Shown piece by piece: positions 22,127 through 34,765 of a stretch of 64,000 nucleotides of DNA. Source of the stretch: Branchiostoma floridae. Lineage: Eukaryota; Chordata; Leptocardii; Amphioxiformes; Branchiostomatidae. The stretch lies in the NCBI RefSeq assembly GCF_000003815.2, contig NC_049987.1, positions 20,449,381-20,513,380 of the forward strand, in the 5' to 3' direction. The notes under the pieces are model-generated. The model ran no database searches and was not told the DNA's origin. It was given only the letters and a program-made list of their open reading frames with translations. Position numbers and translations under genes: made by a program. The first letter of the stretch is position 1; each line of letters opens with the position of its first letter.

Positions 22127-25100
22127 CTAGAGCTGCTTCTGCATCTTGTAAAAGTCCTGTAAAGAATTTAGATAAATAACATTAAATGCAATAAAAACAA
22201 ATACTACAAATGGTACTGGTTAGACAAGATATGAACATTGGAAATTACTGACCTCAAAAAGGCTATGAGACTACCTGTACATTTATACATGTAACATTAC
22301 CTAAATTCTACTTAGCACTACAAGTGAACAGTCACTCACCGCACTTCCCAACGCACACCGCATGAAGCAGCTACCATTGACTGTTTCAGTGATGCCGTAG
22401 CCCTGTCGTTCGTACAGATGAACCGCGCGGTTGCTCTGCTTCACCCACAGGAATATTGACTGTAGTTGTGAGAAAAGGACAAAAAGTTAAAGACCTTCCC
22501 GCACCAGATTGTATATAGGGCGGAGCCCATCTCTGTTTCTGTAGCCCTGGGCCACACACGGGGCTAGTCGACTGGTAGTGGCAGGTTGTTGTTTGTTTAA
22601 CTACCATCCATGATACCCTATCTCAAATGCTGTGTTACACAGAGAAAGCAGCACCCACAGGAGTATCGTCTGTATATCGCCATTGTAAGAAAAGAAATCA
22701 ATTGGTCATACATAGGCTATCAAATCAATCTTATTTCATGCATTTCAGAGAAAAAATCTTTTAGAAGTGCTTTTGTTTAGAACATATTTGAAGCTATCAT
22801 TATCAGAAAAAGCAAGAAAATGTATTGACTGGCTTCTTGGAAAGACTGTGACAACAAACCTTGAATGTCATATCAACTGCAAGCTTTTAAAGTTTGCTTT
22901 TTTTGTACCACTGTACTTTTATGTCATAAATCTATGAATATGTTAAATGAATCAGATAAATAAGACTGTAATACATGTGTAGTAGATTTCCAAATTTCCT
23001 GTGACACTTTTCTGTTAGGACAAATCTTAAACAACAAGAAGAAATTTAACATAGAATATTGTCTGAGACCTGCAAAAATGACCACCTCTTTATACGGACC
23101 ACCAGGCCATTGTGATGACTTTTTGATGGTCTATTAGATGATTTTTCTATTGGCACAAGTATCAATAATCCTGTCTCAAATTACTGAAGTATTAAGAATC
23201 ACCTGTCCCACACAATGAGACTTTGTTGGTCCCGAGTGGCCTCCCAGGGCAGTTTTGACTGTATTTCAAAAGATGTGGATAACAGCCTACACTATGATTA
23301 ATTTTGGGCAAATTTTGCACTTTGGACAAACAATTCTAACCCTTTACAGCTAATACTTACAAAATTGACACTTAATGAAAAGCTTCCATGCCATTGTATA
23401 GATGTTAATGACCCCCAGCGGGGGACGTCACATGTCATTGAAAATCGAAAAATATAGAGATTTAAAAAAAATCTCCAGACTATTTCAAAAAGTCTCCAGA
23501 TTCACAGTTTTAAACAATCTGGAGATTATTTTAGATTATCAGATTAAATCAAATTTTTCAATTTGATATCACAATTAATGTTGAAATGTTAATAGCTACT
23601 TGGCCTACCGTGCATCCATGTTGCCTGGCATCGTAATCTGCCCTATCCATCAGCATCTTGCCGATGCCCCTCCCGCGAAAGCTTGCGTCCACCCCGATGT
23701 GGTCTACGTAACACTGCCCCATAGGAACGCTGGTGCCGTCTACAGCACAGCCCAAGCATATCAGTCTGCAATGTTGTTCAAGAAGATTATGGCAGCATCT
23801 CATCACAACATCTTACAAAATATAATACGAAACATAACATTTAATCAATGTTTAGTCGCTACCTCACATCCTGAAATGTGAATATGCATCTTATGATCTC
23901 CAGGCAGATTTACCAGTGGCATAAGATAGTGTCAAAGCTGGCCAAGGAACATACTATATTAAAAAAATGCATTTAAGTTTGTGGGGATTTAATTTCGTGG
24001 TAGCGGGAAAAAGGACTTTTCGTGGTGGTTTTAATTTTGCTGTAGCACCATGCACTTTAGTATCTTAATGCCTTGGAAAAATATTGGCGGCGGTTTTAAA
24101 TTCGCGGTGAAATGGCCAACACGAAAACCGCGAACATAAATCCATCGTGAACATTTCTGCACTTACAGTAGTTTAGTGAGCTAAAGGGAGTCAGCTGGCC
24201 AGCTATGATACTTATCTTATGCCAATGGTAAATCTGCCCGGAATTATGCATTTTCAATTTGTTACTTACTGACGTAATGTTAACTACAGTACTGCTAAAA
24301 CCTTCTTTAGCCTTTTAAGGTGCTATGATAATAAAACCATTTACAGTATTCTGCTTGAATGTACATTCCTAGTTCTCATATAGAATTTGTGTATGGGCAA
24401 TTGTTGTGTTAGTCTGTTTACTGTACAAACAAACAAAATCCTTACCCACGAGTGCCCCAACAACCAAGGTACGAGCAGGCCTCCCCACACTGGAAATCTT
24501 CCTCAGCACTGCAACGGAAAAAGGAACCAAGATTTCATTCATTCCTTTATTCATTCATTCCTTCATCCATCCATCCATCCATCCATCCATCCATCCATCC
24601 ATCCAGTCATTCATTCATTTCTCCCTATATAAACATGATTATAAGCCATGTGATTGCACACACCCAATGTACATACCTGTCTCCATGGAACCTGAGTGCC
24701 ATCGCACCAGCCTGCCTGCCTTCATACATGGCTATGCGATATCGGTGCCACACGTTTCGGGACCTCCCCAGACTACTGGCTGACTGTTTGACCGCACCCT
24801 CCATGCTATAGAACAACATTTTTTAATGTGAGTTATCAAATTAACATTGAATGTTATCACAACTATGATGATTATATTGTTTTGGGTTCTTATATACTTT
24901 TGTTTTGCATGACAACAGAATTACCATACTATTTATACTACGTGCTGGCTATAATAGTGTAAATGACATGCTAAACCCAATATGCTGACTTATTCATATA
25001 TGTCTGTTTAGTTGTACTGTAAGTAGTTGTTATAGACCTTACGAAAGCGAAAGTCGCTGTACTCTCGTCCTATCAATAAAGATTTCTGTATATTTCAAAC

Positions 25101-25978
25101 CCTGACTACATTTTGTAAGCTGCAAGAAAGATTCATGCAAGGCAAACACCCCTAAGCCATTGCTCTAGTTAAACTTTGCCTACATGTAGTTGGCCATCCC
25201 TATTCCTACATGTATACCCACAAATGCACTGGTCTCAAGCAGGCTTGTAATAGCAGAAGTATCTGCCTCTTACCGACTCTTCCCAACCGCATGCTCAAAC
25301 TTATCGCTGAAGGCCTCCACCAGCATTCGAGCCACAAAGTCCACATCGTGTGCCTCCATGTTCCTAACCTGCAATGGGCCTGGCTCAGATCCTGGTGCTG
25401 CATACAGAGGAATAATTATATCATACGAAATTCTCATTAATAGTTTCAAGGACATTATATAACGTCCTTGATACTTTCAACTACCAATTGGTAAATGACT
25501 TAACACATACCTCTGCAAATAGTTTAATCACGTTGGTAATAGTCAGTGGATAGATATAGAATACAACACAGTGTATTCTGTATCACCTGAGTTAGCAGCC
25601 CGACCGCAGGTCGGAGTGCCCGACGGCCTGCGTGATAAGGAAAATTATCATCGTACTCCACAAAACAGATTTCTTTGTTGCAAAATGGACCATTGTTATG
25701 GGTATCCAGGTCTGGACCTGATCCTCTGGACCTGATCCTCTGGACCTGAACCGGACCTGGACCTGAAGTTTCTGTACCAGTACCCACCCCTATTACCCAC
25801 TGCTTGTTACAACGATGCTCAGGCTCCTGTTTACATGTGTCAGTTTTTAGGGAATGATAATAATGAGAGTTGACACTAGATCATACATGTACAGGACCTG
25901 GTACAAACCTGGTTGATATGGTGGTGGTGGTGGCAGGAAGGGTTGTGCAACTACAGGTGGTCCGTAGTCCAAAGCCAT
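22127..25978 (-). CDS. GNAT-family N-acetyltransferase, copy 1
   Basis: Seven exons (25978-25909, 25397-25274, 24805-24677, 24508-24446, 23765-23609, 22459-22340, 22156-22127) give 230 aa. GNAT enzymes move an acetyl or other acyl group from CoA to an amine. The acetyl-CoA loop is clear in exon 5 (HIGVDASFRGRGIGKMLMDR, the R-x-x-G-x-G/A signature). Exon 6 supplies the C-terminal fold (IFLWVKQSNRAVHLYERQGY). The N-terminus (MALDYGPPVV, then a five-proline run) is disordered. The core begins at LQVRNMEAHDVDFVARML. Exon 4 is Cys-rich (FQCGEACSYLGCW). The end is DFYKMQKQL. There is no membrane segment, so it is probably cytosolic. Its two paralogues share all exon junction positions and phases. 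The substrate is unknown. Confidence 0.88.
22490..22700 (-). repeat. SINE-derived fragment in a GNAT-1 intron
   Basis: It shares long stretches with 29010-29230 in the same intron of GNAT-2 (gagaaaaggacaaaaagtt, gtagccctgggccacaca, gagaaagcagca). The part next to the exon is retained from gene duplication. The rest belongs to a dispersed tRNA-derived SINE also seen at 43.2-43.7 and 62.7-63.0 kb. Confidence 0.6.
22700..23608. other. GNAT-1: GNAT-1 intron 5, left part, no gene seen
   Basis: AT-rich intronic DNA with an imperfect foldback of ctccaga/tctggag phrases near 23470-23530. No exon was recognised. Confidence 0.5.
23965..24171 (-). mobile_element. MITE with tactgtaaatgcagaaa ends (copy 1)
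   Basis: It matches the complement of 31903-32115: both contain phrases such as gtggggatttaatttcg, cgctaccgcgaa-type sequence and a terminal acttacagta. It lies in an intron of GNAT-1. Similar TTACTGTAAATGCA... elements are common in marine invertebrate genomes (recalled, not searched). Confidence 0.75.
24535..24625. repeat. (CATC)n / (CATT)n microsatellite
   Basis: Tetranucleotide repeats within a GNAT-1 intron. They produce a false His-Pro-Ser-Ile reading frame. Confidence 0.95.
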
Positions 25979-26189
25979 ATCCTCGAAGATGCCTCAACTC
26001 TGTTGTACCTATGTATCTGTAAATGTAATAAATTTGAATTTTCATGTTCGATGTAGATCACTTTAGTCCATGCAATCTGGTTTAATGTTGGTTAATACAG
26101 GCTTTTTCACGCGAAGGCGCTACTACTTAATTCAATTACCTGCCAACATGGTCGTCGGGGGGATTCAAATTATAATTAGTAATTTTACC

Positions 26190-26250
26190 AAATATCAGGA
26201 ATACAATCCATGTAGGCATTCAAGGAATACAATCCATGTAGGCATTCAAT
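26190..26250. repeat. 26-bp direct repeat, two copies
   Basis: gaatacaatccatgtaggcattca occurs twice in direct tandem in the 5' flank or leader region of GNAT-1. Confidence 0.85.
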
Positions 26251-27020
26251 GAAAAGCCTGACTGTGTATAGGGCGGGGCGCTTTTGATGCGGGTTAACCA
26301 TGACTGTGATTTCACCTGTCACATGCATTTTTCTAAACAATAAATTAATAATTGTACACAAGGAGGTTGAAAGAGGGTGTTTTTTAACCTCCTTGCTGTA
26401 CAGTACACACTTTTAGGCAATGGTTAAAATACGAGTAGGTGGCAAAGATTTACTAAACGTTTAGATTGCACCAGTGCCATACTAGTTCCATGCAGGTATT
26501 GGCACAGATTTGAAGCTACGATTTCCATGTCAACAGAGTCATTTGTGATCGTCCTACTTTTCATGGGTGATTGATAAAATACAAGCAAGCAAATAAGGAA
26601 ATGCCTGTTAAACTTCAGCTTTTTTTCCTCAATCGCAGACAAAAGACAACAGATGTCATGTTAAACGTATGGCCGTTTTCAAGTTCTACCCAGTTGCTTG
26701 ACCTACTTTTGTATTCTGTATCTTCATGTCCTGGTTGTCTAACCTGCGTCATACATACTGGCACGGAACGATATGATGATGATGATGTCATACATCAGTG
26801 ATCGTGTTAGCAAGAATATTTGGCCCAAGCAACAGTTGCACTTACCGTTACGCAATTACGGTAAACAGAAACTTCTTCCAACGACAACAGCTGTCTTCTG
26901 CCAGCTTCTAACCGAACTGCGAGTCCGTTAGATCTTTACATTCGACATACTTTTAAGTTTCTTTACGGTGACTGCATCTGGTGTCCTCTCGGACGGACGG
27001 CCCCACACACACGGGCTCTC

Positions 27021-27090
27021 CACTTCCGGACTTGCGCAGAAGCTAGTGCGTCGCCGAGCAACCGTAACGTTCTAGGGCTCCAAGCAGATG
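27021..27090 (-). promoter_or_regulatory. putative GNAT-1 promoter core (ETS site, X-box)
   Basis: A CACTTCCGGA ETS-type site (27021-27030) is followed by GTCGCCGAGCAAC (27050-27062), which fits the RFX X-box, and ctccaagcagatg (27078-27090). The same three items in the same order occur upstream of GNAT-2 at 33546-33611. The surrounding sequence up to ttaccac near 27150 is also similar, so the block was probably duplicated with the gene. The distance to the GNAT-1 start codon (about 1.05 kb) implies a non-coding first exon. Confidence 0.5.
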
Positions 27091-27199
27091 AAAGGTGTGG
27101 CTTATTTTGCAATACGACGTAGGAAGATGAAGAAGGTGATATCTTACCACTTATATAAATAAGTTGGAAATACCGCAAAACCAAGCAGTTTTATGTCTA

Positions 27200-28300
27200 C
27201 CAGAAACTTTAAATGAAGATCTCTGTTAGAGATCTCTGTAAGAATTATTAAGCTTTCTCTAAACCAAGGAGCTTTTATCAGCTCCTTGTCTAAACCTAGA
27301 AGAAATTTTCCCATAACTTTATATTGATTGGCTAAATGCAGAAAATCCTTTTGTTTGACGCTTGCAATTGGCGAAAGTTACATGTGGGTACTGAATACTT
27401 GAATTGATGGTGGCTATATATATATGATGGACAGGCTGAAGCCTGAGCGATGTACTCAGGTAAAACAAACAAATAAAATGAAATGAAATGAAATGGACCT
27501 CAGACAAACTCCTGAATATACACAAAAGTCACAATGAATATTTTATTGAGGCTTTATTAAAGAAAATCCATTGACAAAAGTTACAGTATACAAATGTTAC
27601 ATAGAATAATATACAGCATTAAAGTTTTCTTCCAAGCCCATATTTGCCATTATGAGTGAAAGTGCAGATAACTGGGGTTTTATTAAAGAAAATCCATTGG
27701 CAAAAGTTACAGAATAGAAACAACATAGAAATGTACACATCCATCAAATATTTACAATATACCATTACATTAGAAATAATACATCATTCATATTTCACAA
27801 AGGTGAATACAAATCAAATCAGCCTTTAATATCATGATAGGATTTATCTTTAGATATTATCAAATTGTTTCACCAACTTTGAATGATCTTTAATAGCTAT
27901 CACTTGAAATACTGTACACATTCATGGCCATTGGGTTCAGTTGGTGGCACTTGAACCCCACTGTTACAAATCTCCATAGAAAAATGACAGATTTTTCAAT
28001 ACACATGCCACACCTTGGCACATTTATCAATAACATGCCCAGAAGTCCGGGCAAACTCTGTTCCATTGTCAAATAAGAATCTGTTGTGAAAACAGCAAAT
28101 TGGCACTGAGAACATAACATACATCAGAGAAATATGCGAATATATGCATCACAAAACTGTATCTTCCTTGGTTCAGTAAACACGTGTGATCACCACAACA
28201 TGGAGACACAATGAAAACTTGATATGCATAACAGTTGTAACTAATGATATGCTGTGGTAACTTGATATGTGGTTGGAATGTTATGTCTTGGGAAATAACT
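27200..28300. other. spacer between GNAT-1 5' region and GNAT-2 3' end
   Basis: AT-rich. A short direct duplication (aaagaaaatccattgacaaaagttacag near 27559 and again near 27687) is present. Otherwise I see no coding sequence. Confidence 0.5.
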
Positions 28301-30134
28301 TTACAGTTGCTTCTCCATGTTGTACCACTCCTGTAATTAATGGACAGAAAGGAATAAAAGTTGGTAAAATGTTGACTCATTTATGCCTTACAATATATTC
28401 TGAAGCCTGCCCAAGGGCGCACCCGGGGTAGTCACGACTTCAAATATCAACACATATTTGCACGCACCGATATCTACAAACATTCTTTTTTCCCACGCAC
28501 AATTCCCGAGTGGAATGCCCTGCCTGGCACGGTTGTAAGCGCTCCCAACGTTGAGCACTTCCGTGCCAGGCAGGCGGCCTGCCCGCCCTAACCCGGGAGC
28601 CTCAGCTCCCCCCCCTACTTTTGCCCCTCGCGGGGTCATTTGGGGGTATCCTATGCAGATGCAGATGCACACACAAACACAATTACACACCCAAAACCAC
28701 ACACAAACAGACTTGCACACACACACACATGCATACACATTGAAAACACACACTGTCACACGCACACATACACACTGCAAACACACACTCTCTGATCCAC
28801 ACAGAGAGACATAGGCAGACAGAAACAAAAACATAGCCTTCTACGGGCAGGGAATAAAGATAAGAATTAATCAGACTTACACTGCTGCCAGTCGTACACC
28901 TTGAGAAGCAGCCACCAAAAGGATGGGTGACGACGTAGCCCTGTCGTTCGTACAGGCGGACTGCACGGTTACTCTGTTTCACCCACAGGAATATTGACTG
29001 TGGTTGTGAGAAAAGGACAAAAAGTTGAAGACCTTCCCGCACCAGATGGCATATACGGCACTGCCCATCTCCCTATCTGTAGCCCTGGGCCACACAACTT
29101 TTGTGCCATCACTACAGCAGGTCAGGCCAGTCCACTGGTAGTGGTTGAAGTGTGTTTAACTACCATGATACTCTTTCTCAAATGCTGAGTGTTACGCAGA
29201 GAAAGCAGCATGTATTGTATATTCTGTTACCATTTTTAAAGGTATTATGATTTGGTCAAGGATCAAACTCATGATCATGATGAATGCAAGGCGAACACTC
29301 TCTACCTACTTGGCCATTTTACCGGTAATAGAAAATCAAAGACGGATTCTGACTGTCCAGCACAATTTGCAGTTCATTGACCAATGATAGCATGGCGATT
29401 AACTTTTGAAACACCTAACACCAAGTAAAAACAAAGCAATTCCGACTTTTGTTGTCTCAATAAATTTAACTGAATTAAATGCTACTCATCCTACGTACCT
29501 TGCATTCCCGTTGCCTGGCCTCAAAGTCTGCCCTGTCCAGCAGTATTTTGCCGATGCCTTTTCCGCGAAAGTCTGCATCCACGCCAATGTGGTCCAGGTA
29601 GCACTGCCCCACACGAATGTTCACATTTTCCGTGTAAGCGCCAAGCCAGAAGAGCCTGCAATTGAAGATTAAAGCAACAGCTTATTGTATATAACGCTAG
29701 TTCACCTTTATTCGTGGGGTATATCCGTTGTGAAAAAAACAAACAAGGGATACAGTATCAAGTCAACGGACGTTTCAGATTGCAAGATATTCAATATACG
29801 GTTTGAAACCACAGTCTGTCAACTTGCTATCCCCAAATACCTTGTTTTTTCTTTAAACAACGGATATAGATTAACCCGCAGATAAAGGTGAACCAGTGTT
29901 ATACTGTAAGGCGATGTTGATCCAATTACATTGTATATGGATGACAACCTCTGGGAACCCCAAAACTGAAGCAAATCATACAAATAAAAAAACACAAAAA
30001 AAGGCTAAAAAAGAGTTCATCTTGAGATCTAAGTGGTCAGCAAGGTTGAACAAATGACCTAACAGTTAGTAACATACAAGAGTATTATTAGTAAACTGAG
30101 CCATAGATTCTTCATTTGTGTTCTTTTACACACG

Positions 30135-30188
<54 letters not shown>

Positions 30189-32740
30189 CACACACACACA
30201 CGCACACACATATATGAATATATATATTGAACAGCCCCTCCAGCTGTCCTGCCACTTGCTACATCATAAAATGGAACATGACAGCATGCCTGCTCATAAC
30301 ATACATGTACCAGTAACCATGGTGACAGTGATCATTGACCTTGTTTGTTTGAAATAGAAGAAGAGGAAGAAGAAAGGTAGCAACGCAATATCTTTTTTAA
30401 TATGAAATAAATAATATCCGTACCCACAAGTGCCGCAACACCCAAGATACGAGCAGGCCTCCCCACACTGGAAATCCACCTCAGTCCTGCAGCAGACAAA
30501 GAACCAAAGTTTAAATCTGATTATCAGCCACATGGTGATCTACATCATTCACCTGGACGGGTGTGTCACCCCGTAAGGGGCGGTATAACCGTCGTGTGCG
30601 AACATGTGCGAACATGTACAGGGTTAGCCCTTGACAATTTAAGCCTACGGCTAGTTGGGCAGCCCTGGCTGTTTGTAAACAGCTGAACAAATAAATAAAT
30701 AAATAAATCTGATTACTAGATACCCTGGAGGGAAATAAATTGGCCTCCCAGTGTGAGTGGATCAAATGTACTCTTGTTTGATTCAGAACAAAACCTTTAA
30801 AGGACTAAGTGTAATTCGCCATGACCTGGTTTACTGGGTATGCAATTATTATACAATCAATCAAACTTGAGCCCTATGTACTGACGTCTCTCCGTGGAAC
30901 TTGAGTGCCATCACACCTGCCGGCCTGCCTTCATAGACGGCTACGAGATATCGGTGCCACACGTCTTTTGACCTGCCGTACATCTTGGTGTTCTGCTGGA
31001 CTGCACCCTCCATCCTGTAGAACAACATTGTTCATGTGACATTATTGCTGCTGGTATGATATGATGGGGACCGTCCTTACTAGCATAAGTGTCATCACAG
31101 GCCAAATAGTTTTGGAGCAAAGTTAGTAATTGGAGTAGTAGTAGTATCCATTTTTTTATTACACTGATGCTGGGATCCCTGATACAGGGGGGCAGCATTC
31201 AGATATACATGTAGTCTTCACACTGCGCTTCCATGCAGCTCTGTCCGGTGGGTCCACCCGTTCTAAGACTTATATACAGTCCTTATTGTATCGGTTTAAT
31301 GTATGACCTTCAAAAAGCCAATGATGGTTAATAGAGGATCTCAAGATGTTACAAAAATGTGCCAGCACTACAAAAGAGTATTACTAACAGTTTTACTGGT
31401 AGTTCCACTGGTAGTGGTGAGCGTAACTGTTTAACTATCAATGTATCTCTTTTTCGTACGTGCTGAGTGCTAAGCAGAGAAAGAATGCAAGGCTCTAAGA
31501 GTCTAACATTACATTACACCCTAGGCCAATTCACCCAATATCAACTATCATGTGCAACGGTCTCAAACAGACTTAGCTGATGAGGTATAAATTGAATACA
31601 CTCTAAGGAATTTCATCTTACCGACTCTTGCCAACCGCATGTTCAAATTTGTCGCTGAAAGTTTCCACCAGCATTCGTCCCACAAAGTCGACATCTTGTT
31701 CCTCCATGTTCCTGATCTGCAATGGGCCTGGCTCAGTTCCTGGCGCTGCAAAGGAGGAAAATAAGACATTGTTGTAACTTAAGTTTCATCAGGTTGGTAC
31801 AAGTATAACTACACAGACTCTTAGCAACCTATCTTTACTGGAATCTTACTGATCAGTACTGACAAGTACTGATTTGCTGCTGAAATCATACTGTCATGAA
31901 GTTACTGTAAATGCAGAAACTTTCGCGGTGGTTTAAAGTTCGCGTTTTTTGCAGTGGCTGCTTCACCGCAAACTTAAAAACACTGCGAACATTTTTCCAT
32001 GGCAGTAAGAGACTACAATACATGGTGCTACCACGAACTTAAAACCACCGCAAAAAGTCATTTTTCCCGCTACCGCGAAATTAAATCCCCGCGAACTTTA
32101 ATGCATTTACAGTACTAATTATTCACAAAATATACAAATTTTAGAAACAGGTCAGTTATAAACAAAACTGACTCCAGAATTCAACAAACCAGATTAATTA
32201 TAAGAGGCAATGATCGTGCAGTGAGAGATAGAACTTAGCATCATCTGTTAACTTTTATAATCTACCTGGGACAGCCTAAAAGACTGCCACATGATAAACA
32301 GTGTTATCAAGGTCACTTAAGGGCACACATTTGGGATTACAGATGGTGTTTAAGTAGCTCTCTTAGAATTAAATTCATTTTTACATTCACGTTTTTTTAT
32401 TAAGGTTTATCACATTAGTTAAAGTACTGACATAACTGATGACTTTAACCTTTCCAAGATGGCATCCTAGAGACTAGACTGTATAAGTTAAGGTTTAATC
32501 CACTAAGACCGTAGTACTTAATTCGATTGGTAGCATATCAGTCGATTTGAACCCGAATTACGGATCTGAGCCAAACATCCTGTTCTTACACCAACATGAC
32601 GTACATTGTGGTTAACCTTGGACTAACCAGCGGATAATGACACAGTCTGTTGACATCAGAGATAGTGACTGGTACAAACCTGTTTGAACCGGCGTCTGGG
32701 CCGGTTCTGGCTGCGCATCTACAGGCACAACCTCGGCCAT
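28301..32740 (-). CDS. GNAT-family N-acetyltransferase, copy 2
   Basis: Seven exons (32740-32680, 31745-31622, 31014-30886, 30486-30424, 29655-29499, 28997-28881, 28330-28301) encode 226 aa. The layout equals copy 1: a short variable N-terminus (MAEVVPVDAQPEPAQTPV), core start LQIRNMEEQDVDFVGRML, the Cys-rich exon 4 (FQCGEACSYLGCCGTCG, six cysteines) and the CoA loop in exon 5 (HIGVDADFRGKGIGKILLDR). The end is IFLWVKQSNRAVRLYERQGY followed by the terminal exon EWYNMEKQL. The first core residues are almost identical to copy 1, so the duplication is fairly recent or the genes have converged. No frame break was seen. It probably acylates a small amine or a peptide N-terminus, with no evidence for which. 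Confidence 0.88.
28395..28660 (+). mobile_element. non-LTR retrotransposon 3' end
   Basis: The plus strand encodes the typical LINE ORF2 terminus (FARTDIYKHSFFPRTIPEWN and GTVVSAPNVEHFRARQAA), then a stop, a GC-rich 3' UTR and a tgcaga(tgcaga)n tail. It lies in the last intron of GNAT-2, antisense to it. Confidence 0.75.
28665..28815. repeat. (CA)n-rich microsatellite
   Basis: Degenerate CA repeats directly after the LINE tail. Confidence 0.9.
29035..29330 (-). repeat. tRNA-derived SINE in GNAT-2 intron 5
   Basis: On the minus strand it starts with a tRNA-like head (atggccaagtaggtagagagtgttcgcc, then gagtttgatccttgac as B-box). It continues through a body shared with 22490-22700, 31390-31520, 43200-43690 and 62746-62960. 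Confidence 0.65.
30125..30212. repeat. (AC)n microsatellite
   Basis: A long near-perfect AC run with short TA interruptions in a GNAT-2 intron. Confidence 0.95.
30545..30712 (+). mobile_element. LINE 3'-tail fragment
   Basis: GC-rich sequence ending gctgaacaaataaataaataaataaat, the kind of A-rich short tandem tail found at non-LTR element ends. No ORF motifs remain. Confidence 0.4.
31903..32115 (+). mobile_element. MITE with tactgtaaatgcagaaa ends (copy 2)
   Basis: The terminal inverted repeat tactgtaaatgca at the left pairs with tgcatttacagta at the right. The arms continue as ctttcgcggtgg and its degenerate complement. It lies in intron 1 of GNAT-2, in the opposite orientation to copy 1 in GNAT-1. 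Confidence 0.8.
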
Positions 32741-33545
32741 TATTTCCTGGCAGACGTGACTTCACTCTCCTCACCTGTGAATCTTCAAGAAAGGACCACA
32801 TCGTCGTATGCAATATTTTGCTTTACATCGATGTATCGGGTCTAATATCGACGGAGGGACGCGCTTAACTCAAATTACGGCAGCCGAGCGGTAGTTCAAA
32901 GGCCAAGGACACTTCACCGTGACATCCCATTTTCTACAGAAAGGTAACGGGCACGTTACACAGTTCTAAGGAACGTCATTTATCTGTGGCTAAGATTTAT
33001 CAAATGTTAGGTGGGTTAACATCATATGTAACATCTAAAAGCTGTCAACAAAGTTTGTCTACATGACCTACATTTACTAAACGTTAACGTATTAACCTTT
33101 GTTATTGTTGGACGTTTTCCATATCAGACAAATGCGTCATACATCATAACAAGTGTCAATTGGCCATAGTTTTGGCTATGAATACTTCAGGTTTTTTCCA
33201 AGTCCCTTACGAATGCTAGTGGATGCTATCTGAAACATCTGTTGACCCGTTGACAACATCTACCCCGTGCATGCGTAACTTATTAAATTAAATAAGGGTG
33301 TTTTCTGGATCTGAACCAACCGTCGCCCGCCTGCTGACCGCTCAACGACCTATAAAGCATGAATTTGTTCTTATTGTTACAGAAAACAAGACTAAATCAA
33401 ACGACAACTATCTTCAGCCAGTTTCTAACCGAACTACATGACCATTAGACCCTTAGATACTTCATACTGTCAAACTTTCGATTTTTTTTACCCGCTGTTG
33501 TTGTTGTTGTTGCTGCTAGCCTTAGGGGGTGGGGTCGATGACCTT

Positions 33546-33611
33546 ACTTCCGGACTTGCGCAGTGGCGTAATGCGTCCCCTAGCAACCGCAACTAAGGCT
33601 CCAAGCAGATG
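33546..33611 (-). promoter_or_regulatory. putative GNAT-2 promoter core (ETS site, X-box)
   Basis: ACTTCCGG (33546-33553), then GTCCCCTAGCAAC (33575-33587, an RFX X-box match) and ctccaagcagatg (33599-33611). The order and spacing mirror 27021-27090 upstream of GNAT-1. It lies about 0.8 kb before the start codon, so a non-coding first exon is likely. Confidence 0.5.
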
Positions 33612-33739
33612 TAGGGTGCAGCTGTATTGCACGTGTTTTTGCGGCATTTCGTGACCGTAGGCAAGGAGATGAAGAAAGAGAAGAGAAAATCTTACCACTA
33701 GGAATACGCACAAAATGTCACACACAAAAAGACGTTATA

Positions 33740-34765
33740 GCTTTAGCCTTCAACGTCTACCATATACTTTCTAAAGACCCTTTCCCCATTTTCGGAGCTG
33801 CTATGTTAAATCATAAATGCGGAGCTAGCATAGCCTCCATAGCAGGCTTTCTGAGGCCTTTTTATGGCTCATAATACACTTAGAGGCCGGCAATCAGAAA
33901 ACGCCATGGAAGCTAGAGCTAGCAGATAATTTTACGTCCATGAAAAAAGAGGTATAATTGTTTTTGGTGCGTCTGTTTTTGTCCAAGTCTGTTTCCACAT
34001 TTTTGCAGGTAGCATAACTTGATTGATTGTGACATTCATTATGTCGGAAAGTCAAGGTCGACTTGGACCTCCTGGCGGATCTCCTCAGTACTCTAGCAGA
34101 ACATTTTTTGTATGTTCTGTCCTGGACATGCTATGGTTTTGCGCTTGGTGATCCACGAAAGCTACATATAACATGCTGAACATACTTACGTATTCTTACT
34201 TCTTCAATAGTGGTACCTGTCATTGATTTAAACGCACAGGTGGGACGTTGCAACATTTTTACACATGATCATCAGTTTTCAGTGTTATTATTGTTAACGT
34301 TAGTCAAGTCGTGATCAGTGACCTGTTTTCGGGTATCACTGAATAACGACGTTACAGAGTGAATGTGAATAATTTAGAGTTTTATTGACACAGCAAAAGT
34401 ACAGGGAATTGATTAGTATTTTCTGCTGACTTCTACAGGTACAAAAACACGGAGACAGATATAAGATAAAACAGCCTGTATCACGTCCGGATCAGCAAAC
34501 TCTCTGGTTTAACTTGTCATCCTTATCATCGTCTATCCGCATTCAATCGAGAATTCCAACACGAATTTAGCTGTAACGTTACTACAGATCGCTTGGAATT
34601 CGGCGAAAATCCTCCATTGAAAAGTAACGGATTTGTAAATATATAACCTATCTAAACTACGTTCGGAATGTCGGATAAAACATATTGTCCCATAAGATCC
34701 GTTAAAAGAATTGCATAGAATCTGCTGGTGAAATCCTGAGGTGTTGCAACGAAGCGTACTTTGCG
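33740..34765. other. spacer between GNAT-2 5' region and GNAT-3 3' end
   Basis: No coding exon or clear repeat was recognised on either strand. Confidence 0.5.

Noticed and set aside
24387-24811. Three overlapping plus-strand frames of 81-125 aa with His-Pro-Ser-Ile repeats
   Set aside because: They are produced by the CATC repeat and by the antisense of GNAT-1 exons.
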